In this document: one piece after another, positions 24,218 to 32,900 of the stretch
How the letters are laid out: each line of letters starts with the position of its first letter
How positions within the stretch are numbered: position 1 is the first letter of the stretch
Source: JSC-12 sp033764965
GTDB taxonomy: Bacteria > Cyanobacteriota > Cyanobacteriia > Leptolyngbyales > Leptolyngbyaceae
NCBI GenBank assembly: GCA_033764965.1
Contig: JANRIN010000156.1
Location: 18,922 to 82,921 of the forward strand
Length of the DNA stretch: 64,000 nt
Reading direction: 5' to 3'
Notes under the pieces: model-generated
Told to the model about the DNA's origin: nothing
Databases searched by the model: none
The model's input: only the letters and a program-made list of their open reading frames with translations
Position numbers and translations under genes: made by a program

Positions 24218-26797
24218 ATGTCCATGCTTGCCAACGATCGCACCATCGAACTTCCCTGGAACACCCCGCCCCTGAGCTTATTAAGTCCAGAACAGCAGGT
24301 TCAGTTTAAGCAGCAGGCAGAAGTCCGCCGTTACAATCTGGGCGAAATTCTCTGGTCCACAGACCAACCAGGAACCCAGGTCTTGGTGTTATCTGGCAAA
24401 GTGCGTTTGGTGCCAGAGGATGGGCAGTCCATATTGCTGAAGTCTGGGGATTGGGTGGGAGATTTACTGAAATTGCCAGGAGCCTGGAAAGCCAGAGTTG
24501 CGGATAAAGAAGTGATTGTTGCAGTCTGGCAAACCCAGACCTGGCTGGATGTCTCCTCTAGCGAACTCGATCGCTATTGGATTGCTCAACGGGTGCGGCT
24601 TCAACCTAAGTCTGCTGATGTACCCCAACCGATTTCTGGTTTTCCGTTTGTGGCAGGTGTAAACACCGCCGCCGCTTGTTTGACGATGGTTGCCACCCAC
24701 TCACAAAATTCCACCCAACTGGAATGGGTGCAGCGACAACTGCGGGGGCAAAGACCGCCGGATGTTGTTGATGCAGCGGAAAAACTGGGGCTTCAGTTGC
24801 GCCACATCGAAGTGGACTGGGCTGAGTTACGCAAAGTGGGGTTGCCCGCGCTGATGCTGTGGCAGGGACTTGCGCCTGTTCAGGAAGGCGCAGTCGGGCG
24901 GAATGGCGGGAGTAGTTCGCTGCATTGGGTGGTGGTGTATGGCATGAAGGGCGATCGCTTGATTGTTGCCGATCCGCTCAACCCCAACCAAACCTGTGAA
25001 AGCATTCCCCTCTCGCTGCTGGAAGCCACCTGGAGCCGCGAACTCTGGCAAGTTGAACCGATCCAAAAGCAAGAACGGTTTAATCTGAGTTGGTTTCTGC
25101 CCGCCGTCTGGAAGTATCGCACCCTTCTGAGTGAAGTCCTGCTGGCATCCTTCACCTTGCAAATAATTGGTTTAGCGGGTCCCGTCATTACGCAGGTCGT
25201 GATTGACAAGGTAATGGTGCAGGGTAGCCTCTCAACATTGGATGTGATGGCGTTTGCCTTGCTCGCGGTGGCATTCTTTGAAGCCATTCTGGGAACCTTG
25301 CGGCTGTTCATCTTCACTCATACCGCTCGTCGTTTAGATCTAAGCCTTTCTGCCCAGTTGTTTCGCCACTTGATGCGACTCCCCCTGTCCTACTTCGAGT
25401 CTCGTCGGGTGGGGGACACAGTAGCGCGGGTGCAAGAACTGGAAAATATCCGCCAGTTTCTCACCGGAACTGCCATGACGGTGGTGTTAGATGCCATTTT
25501 TGCAGTGGTCTATCTCACCATCATGTTCTACTACAGCCCTACCCTCACCTGGGTTTCCCTGGCGGTTTTGCCGCTGTTTGCCTTACTGACGATCGTATCC
25601 ACCCCAATTTTGCGCGGTTGGCTCAACGAAACCTTTAACCGCAGTGCTGATAGTCAGTCTTTCCTAGTGGAAACCGTCACCGGCATTCACTCCGTCAAGG
25701 CACACACCGCAGAGCAAGTCTCTCGCGATCGCTGGGAAGGGTTATTTGCTCGCTTTGTGCGAACCGGATTCCGGGCTTCCACCACCTCCAACATCAGTAA
25801 CAACATCGCCAACTTTCTCACTAGCCTCTCGTCTTTGTTGATTCTCTGGTTTGGTGCCAAGTTGGTGATTGAGCAGAAGCTCACGATCGGTCAACTCGTT
25901 GCGTTCCAGATGTTATCCGGTCGCATGACGGGACCACTACTGCGGCTGATTCAACTCTGGCAAAACTTGCAGCAGGTGTTGCTGTCCGTCGATCGTATTG
26001 GGGATATCCTCAACACCGCCCCCGAAGCAGAAACTGGAAGCGGCTTAGTGTTGCCGCCTTTAAAGGGTCAGGTGGAATTTGATCAAGTCTTCTTCCGCTA
26101 CAAACCCAACCAGGAGCCTGTTTTACGCGGCATCTCCTTCACCGTCGAACCGGGAATGCTGGTGGGAGTTGTGGGACGCAGCGGTTCTGGCAAAAGCACC
26201 CTCTCAAAGATGATTCAACGCCTTTATCCAGTTGAGTCGGGGCGGATTTTAGTGGATGGATTTGATATTCGCACGGCGGATCTTGGCTCTTTGCGTCATC
26301 AAATTGGCGTGGTGCTGCAAGAAGACTTCATGTTTAACGGCACCATCTACGACAACATTAGCCTGGGCAATCCAGATGTCACCTCAGAACAGGTGATTGA
26401 AGCGGCACGTCTCGCCGCTGCCCATGATTTTGTGAGTGAACTACCCCACGGCTACGAAACGAATATCGGTGAACGCGGCACTTCCCTATCCGGCGGGCAA
26501 CGGCAACGGTTAGCCCTATCGCGCTTATTTATCTCGGATGCGCCAATTCTCGTGCTAGATGAAGCCACCAGCGCCTTAGATAGCGAAACCGAACAACAAG
26601 TCCTGCAAAGTTTACAAAAGGTATCAGAGAACCGCACTGTATTCCTCATTGCTCACCGCTTTGCGCCCCTCAAGAAAGCAGATTTGATCTTGGTGCTGGA
26701 GAAGGGCGTTCTGGTGGAGAAGGGGACTCATGATGAGTTGCTGCGGAGTAAGGGATTGTACTGGTCGCTCTATCAACGTCAGCAAGCGGCCGTATAA
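24218..26797 (+). CDS. Type I secretion ABC exporter with cNMP-like and C39-like domains
   Basis: 859 residues. Order: a cyclic-nucleotide-binding-like N-domain (about 18-130, without a clear phosphate-binding cassette), a peptidase C39-like domain (about 140-270), six membrane helices (about 295-575) and an ATPase domain with Walker A GRSGSGKST (about 654-662), signature LSGGQRQR (about 758) and Walker B ILVLDEA (about 777). In the C39 domain the usual D-C-G-x-x-C motif reads N-T-A-A-A-C, so the catalytic Cys is replaced by Thr, while His (HWVVVYG, about 236) and Asp (DPLNP) remain. This matches non-cleaving C39-like domains such as that of HlyB, which bind unfolded cargo. Probable cargo: the protein at 26981. 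No HlyD gene is in the window. Confidence 0.93.
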   Translation: MSMLANDRTIELPWNTPPLSLLSPEQQVQFKQQAEVRRYNLGEILWSTDQPGTQVLVLSGKVRLVPEDGQSILLKSGDWVGDLLKLPGAWKARVADKEVIVAVWQTQTWLDVSSSELDRYWIAQRVRLQPKSADVPQPISGFPFVAGVNTAAACLTMVATHSQNSTQLEWVQRQLRGQRPPDVVDAAEKLGLQLRHIEVDWAELRKVGLPALMLWQGLAPVQEGAVGRNGGSSSLHWVVVYGMKGDRLIVADPLNPNQTCESIPLSLLEATWSRELWQVEPIQKQERFNLSWFLPAVWKYRTLLSEVLLASFTLQIIGLAGPVITQVVIDKVMVQGSLSTLDVMAFALLAVAFFEAILGTLRLFIFTHTARRLDLSLSAQLFRHLMRLPLSYFESRRVGDTVARVQELENIRQFLTGTAMTVVLDAIFAVVYLTIMFYYSPTLTWVSLAVLPLFALLTIVSTPILRGWLNETFNRSADSQSFLVETVTGIHSVKAHTAEQVSRDRWEGLFARFVRTGFRASTTSNISNNIANFLTSLSSLLILWFGAKLVIEQKLTIGQLVAFQMLSGRMTGPLLRLIQLWQNLQQVLLSVDRIGDILNTAPEAETGSGLVLPPLKGQVEFDQVFFRYKPNQEPVLRGISFTVEPGMLVGVVGRSGSGKSTLSKMIQRLYPVESGRILVDGFDIRTADLGSLRHQIGVVLQEDFMFNGTIYDNISLGNPDVTSEQVIEAARLAAAHDFVSELPHGYETNIGERGTSLSGGQRQRLALSRLFISDAPILVLDEATSALDSETEQQVLQSLQKVSENRTVFLIAHRFAPLKKADLILVLEKGVLVEKGTHDELLRSKGLYWSLYQRQQAAV

Positions 26798-26857
26798 AAA
26801 TACGGAGAAAAGCGGCGATCGCGTAGTAATCGATCAGCGGTCTCCGTAAAACTACGG
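26790..26857 (+). promoter_or_regulatory. Cluster of mutually exclusive hairpins between exporter and giant gene
   Basis: Three overlapping inverted repeats: CCGTAT/ATACGG at 26790-26805 (across the exporter stop codon), TACGGAGA at 26801-26808 with TCTCCGTA at 26841-26848, and CCGTA/TACGG at 26844-26857. The middle pairing excludes the other two. This could be a leaky terminator or attenuator setting how much transcription passes into the 8.2-kb gene. No T-run follows, so plain termination is weakly supported. Confidence 0.4.
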
Positions 26858-26980
26858 TACTTGAATCCAGCAACCACCGCACAATGCCGTAAATTCGTCA
26901 GTCATTCGATGTATTTTGTAAACTTATATAAGGGATGTCAGCGAAATTCTACCCGTGGGGCATCATAGCATTGCCATTTC

Positions 26981-29900
26981 ATGGGGTTTATAGAAGCCAT
27001 GCCGGACAGTATAGGTAATACCCTTAACGACGCTCGATCCATCATCATTGGTACTACCACAAAGAGATTTTCAGATTCGGTTGAATTTGGCGATCAAGAT
27101 TATTTTCGCTTCACTCTTGCCAGCGCCAGCAGCTTTAGTCTGTCTCTCACCGGTTTGGGCGCAAATGCCGACGTTGAACTTTTAGATAGCATTGGCAACT
27201 CGGTCACTGTTGATTCAGTTTTGCTGAGATCAAGCAACGAAGGAACCCTTCCGGATGCGATCAACACAATTTTGAATCCAGGAACGTACTACATTCGGGT
27301 TACTCCAGGTGCTCCAGCCGACCCCAACAACCCTTCAGGCACAACTCCAACCACAAACTACAATCTAGACGTTCGTGCAGACAATGGTATTAGAAGTGAT
27401 ATTATCTGGCGCTACTATGCTCCTAATACGGGCTTTACCGCCATCTGGCAATTAGAAGGCACAAATTTTCAGACAGAAGTCTCGGTGTTCACTCAGCCTG
27501 ACACAGCCTGGGTTGTAGCTGGGAGTGGAGACTTCAACGGAGATGGCATTTCAGATTTGCTCTGGCGGTACTACGGAAACAATCCGGCATCAATCGGACA
27601 AAACAGTATTTGGCTTTTAGACTCTAACGGGTCTGCCACGTCGTTCTTCTTGATTAATCCTGAGCCAGACACAAACTGGATCATTCGCGGGGTTGGCAAT
27701 TTTGATAATGGTTTTGGCAAGCCAGATATCTTCTGGCAGAATTCTGCGACTGGGCAAATCCGAGCCTGGTTCCTGGACGATGCGTATAACGTCACAGCGG
27801 CTCCGGTGCTTGGGATTGAAGCGGTTGATTTTAATGCTATTCAGGCAGTCGGCGACTTCAACCAGGATGGCAATACAGACTTAGTTGGGCGACAAGCCGA
27901 AGTCTATGAAATTAGCTTTTCTACGGGTGGTTTTAACTTTGCTCCGCCGCAGCAAATTGTTCCAGAACCTAACTTGAATAAACTGATTCAAGGCAGTGGA
28001 GATTTTAATGGAGATGGCTTCTCTGACTTGCTGTGGCGTGACTACTCAACAGGCGCAAACGAAGTCTGGCTCTTAGAAGGGACGAGTCTCGCCTCTGTTG
28101 CACCGATCTTTCCAGTAGGAGATGGTTTATGGCAAGCCATTTCGCCTTACACCAGACGAACTCCTGTCTCTCGACCTGATCTGGCGGGCACTCCAAACAA
28201 CTTCATCATTGGTTTATTAAATGGCAGTGGCGTTTACCGAGATGAAATCACAGCAGCCGATCCAGATGATTATTACCAATTTACTTTGGGTAGCAGAACT
28301 CGACTGGATCTGGCTTTGAACGGATTGGGGACGAATGCGTTACAGGCAAATCTGGACGTTCAAATCATCAGTTCGACCGGTACGATCGTTGCTCAAAGTA
28401 CGAATGGCGGCAGCGTACCAGAATCACTGACCAACTTAAATTTGAATCAGGGAACTTATTTTATTCGTGTGCTGGCAGGGGAAGCTGGAGCGGCTTCGCT
28501 GTATGACCTAGAGTTGACAGTCAATAACTTACCGGTACTGGTTTCAAGTGGACCGATCACCGTCAATGAAGGATTCTCGCAGACGATTAGTAGCAATGCT
28601 TTGCTGGTGACTGATGACAATGATCTGCCCCCTAGAGTGATCTATACCCTGGTTGCTCCTCCCACGCTCGGAAATGGGAGTCTGCTCTCTAATGGACAGG
28701 CACTGTTAGCCAACAGTACCTTTAGCCAAGCAGACATCAACTCTGGTCGGCTTGTTTATCAAAATAATGGCAACGAAACAACGCAAGACTCCTTTGTCTT
28801 TGCAGTTTCAGATGGACGAGGCGGCACAATTCCCAATACCACGCTGACGATCGTGGTTACGCCTGCCAACGATCCACCCGTGTTGCGATCGCTCAATCCC
28901 CTGGCAGTTACCGAAGGGTTGGTTGCAACCATCAGCAGCAATACGTTGTTAGTAACCGACGTTGAGCAGTCAGCCGCTCAGATTGTCTATACCCTGAGCA
29001 GTTTACCCACCGCAGGTTCCCTATCTCGCCTAGAAGGTAGCTTAATTGGACCGATAACCTTGGGGAGCACCTTCACTCAAGCAGACATCAACGCGAATCG
29101 GATTGGTTTCAGCCAGAATGGTGCCGAAACAACCACCGACAGCTTTACCTTTGTGGCAACTGATGGTGCCGGAGGATTCCTGAATCCTCAAACACAAACC
29201 CTGGCAATCAATGTGACTCCGGTCAATGATCCGCCTGTTCTGTTGACGAACGTTCCTTTAACAGTGAGTCAGGCTGGACCAGGTTTCATCACATCAACAT
29301 TGCTCAGGGCAACCGATGCGGAATTGCTCACCCCCGCTCAACAAGACCAGATTCGCTACACCGTCACCAACCTGCCGACCTCAGGCACCTTGTTCTTCAA
29401 CAGCGTGGCGCAATCTTCGCCCTTTGTCTTTAGTCAGGCGGACTTGAATGCAGGTAATGCGCTGGCTTATGCCCAGGGCGGCAATCCCAACAACAGCGAT
29501 CGCTTCACGTTCCGCATTTCGGATGGCACAGCAACAGTTCCGACCACAGGAGACTTTACCTACGAAATCTTTATTCAACGGGTTGCTGGTCCGCCGGTAT
29601 TAGCCACTCTCAATCCCAGAATTACCTTAGATGAGGGAGCCACTGCTCCGATCGACACCGCAACGCTTCAGGTAACTGATCCCGACAGTGCCGCCTTCCT
29701 GATCACCTACACGTTGGGCGCAACGCCTGCCTCCGGTAGTTTGTTGAGATTGGGAACGGCTCTAACGACGGGGCAAACCTTCACTCAGCAGGATATTGAT
29801 AGTAATCGGATTCAATACCAACACAACGGCAACGAACAGCCGCTGACAGACTCTTTCACCTTCACGTTCAAAGATGAAGCAGGGGCAGGACCCACAGGTA

Positions 29901-32900
29901 CGCAAACCCTGAGCATCACCATCAACTCGGTCAACGATGCGCCCACGCTGCTGACCACCAATCCACAGTTGACGGTTACAGAAGGATTTGCGATCGGCAT
30001 TAGCCAAACTCTGCTGAATGCCACCGATCCGGACAACTTGGCGCAGGGCATCACTTACAGCGTGGTTGATAGTCCGACGGGCGGTACGATCCAGCGGTCT
30101 GGAACTCAGGTGTCTAGCTTCACTCAGGCAGACATCAACGCGGGACAAATTCAGTATCTCCAAAACGGCTCTGAATCGACCTCAGATAGTTTCAGCTTTA
30201 ATATTGTTGATTCTCTGGGTGCTTCTGGCGGCACCGGAACAGTCAACATCAGTGTCATTCCCTTCAATGATGCTCCGGGCATAGCCGTCCGAAATCCACT
30301 CACTGTGAATGAGGGCGAGACAGCAACTATTGATGGCACCTTCCTAGAAATTACAGACATTGATGGACCTGGACCGATCACCTACACCATTGGCTCCTTG
30401 CCCAGTAATGGAGTGTTGCGGCGCGGCAACGTGACTTTGAGTACGGGCGGCACCTTCACTCAGGCAGATGTCAGCAATGGGCAACTGTTCTACATCAACA
30501 ATGGTAGCGAGACGGCAACGGGCGATCGCTTCACCTTCACCGCGTCCGATGGCGCAACTACGGGAGCCGGAGCACCTGGCTTAGTGCCGCTCACCACCTT
30601 CACCATCACGGTTACTCCCACCAACGACTCTCCCGGCATCTCTCTCAACACCGGATTAACCCTCTCGGAAGGCGGTTTATCCACCATCAGCAGCAATGCA
30701 CTCCGGGCAACCGACCCCGACAACATCGCCTCTCAACTGACCTACAGTGTCCTTTCTGGTCCGTCCAGCGGAACTCTCCTCAGTGCGGGTGTTGCCATCA
30801 CCTCCTTTACCCAGGCACAACTGAACGGTAACGCCATCAGTTATCGCCAAAACGGCAGCGAAGTCACCCTGGATGAGTTCATCTTTGAAGTGGCTGATGG
30901 GGTTGGAGGAGCCAGTGGCACGCAAACCTTTAACATCTCCATCACCTCTGTCAATGATGCGCCCACGCTGGTGGCTAACACGGGTATCCCAGTCGATGAA
31001 GGTGGTACGGCAACCCTTTCTGATGCCGTACTGCTGGCGGCTGACCCCGATGGACCGAGCGAAAGTGTGATCTTCACCTTGGGTGCAGCGCCCGGTCGAG
31101 GTTCGTTGTTGAGAAATGGACTGACCCTCACCAATGGTCAAACCTTCACTCAGGCAGACATCTCCGGTAGTCTGGTGAGCTACATCGACAGTGGCAGAGA
31201 TCCAGTCACGAACGATCGCTTCACCTTTACCGCCTCCGATGGCTCAACGGGTGTGCTACCCCTCAGAACCTTCAGCATCACCGTGAGTCCGATTAACGAT
31301 GCGCCCGTGATTACGGCTCCGACGGTGGCTGTTGCAGCGGAAGACACAACCTTTACATTCACAGGCACGAATGGATTGGTCGTTGCGGATATCGATGGTG
31401 GACCATCCTACAACGTGCAACTGGCGGTACTCTCTGGTGGCACGCTGAACCTGGGATCGACCAGTGGACTCACCGGCTTGAGTGGTAACAACTCCAGCGC
31501 GATCAGCTTCACGGCTCCTTTGGGGAATGTCAACTCGGCGATTCGGAACTTGCGCTATCGCGGTACGCAAGACTTCAATGGCGCTGAACTGCTCGTCATT
31601 AGTATCAATGATGGCAACAGTGGTGGCTTAGTCGAACAAACGGTGACTATTAATGTCACACCCGTCAATGATGGTCCAACCCTAACGGCATCCACCGCAT
31701 CTCTGAGTCTGTTAGAAGATCAAACTCCAGCACCCACCTTTAATTTCACAGTGAATGATGTGGATGCGGGGGATAGCCCCTTGAGTGTGGTTCTCAGAGC
31801 AACCAATGGCGGTATTAGCGTCAGCGATACGGGCACTCTATCCTTTGATCCGGCGGGGGCGAATGGTTCTAGTGTCGTGATCTTCACGGGCACGCTATTG
31901 GATGTCCAAACGGCGCTGTCCAGTGTGGCGTATCAAAGCAATCCCAACTACTTTGGGTCCGATCGCATCACCGTCAGCGTCAACGATCAAGGGGCGAATG
32001 GTGCGCCTGGCCCGACTCCTTCTGTGGTCAGCCGCACCATCAACGTCAACGTCACCTCCGTGAATGACCAGCCCACCTTCACAGTCACGGGCAACTCGGT
32101 GATCAATGTGAATGAGGATGCGCCTCAACAGGTGGTGCCCTTCGCCTCCAGCATCTTCTCCGGTGCGATTAACGAAACCCAGGGATTGTCGTTCTCGATC
32201 GCCCCCAGTTCTCCAGCCGATGCGGCGCTCTTACCCAACCTCTTCACCGCCACTCCAACCATCAACTCCACCTCCGGCAACCTGACCTTTACTCCCAGAG
32301 CCAACGCCAACGGTACGGTGACCTTGCAAGCCTTCCTGGTGGATAACGGCGGTACTGCCAACGGTGGACAAAATACCTCCGCTCCATTCCAGTTTGTGCT
32401 GGAAGTGAACCAGGTGAACGATCGCCCATCCTTCAACCGGGGCACTGTACCCAACGTGACCGAGGATTCCGGTGCAATTACGATCAATAACTGGGCAACC
32501 AATATTTCCGTTGGACCTACCAGTGTTGCGGCGAACGAAAGCACTCAGGTGCCTAGCTTCATCTTTGAAACCAGTAATCCCTCTCTATTCGTAGCTGGGC
32601 CTGAGGTGGTGAACCTGGCGGGCAACACCGCCGCGCTCACCTTTACTCCGGCTCCTGATGCCAATGGGGTGGCAACGGTGACGGTGCGCTTGCAGGACGA
32701 TGGTGGCACTGCCAATGGCGGAGCGGATACCACTGCACCTCAAACCTTCACCATCAATGTGCTGTCTCGCAATGATGCGCCCACCTTTACCCAACTGGCG
32801 ACTGATGTAGGTGTGTTGGAAGATGATGTCCAGCAGAGTGTCCAGATTGCCGACAGTATCGTCGTTGGTCCGTTTAATGAATTGACCCAAACGGCAACCT

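Noticed and set aside
26801..26848. TACGGAGA/TCTCCGTA as a simple terminator
   Set aside because: The loop is 32 bases and no T-run follows, so I list it only as part of an alternative-hairpin cluster.
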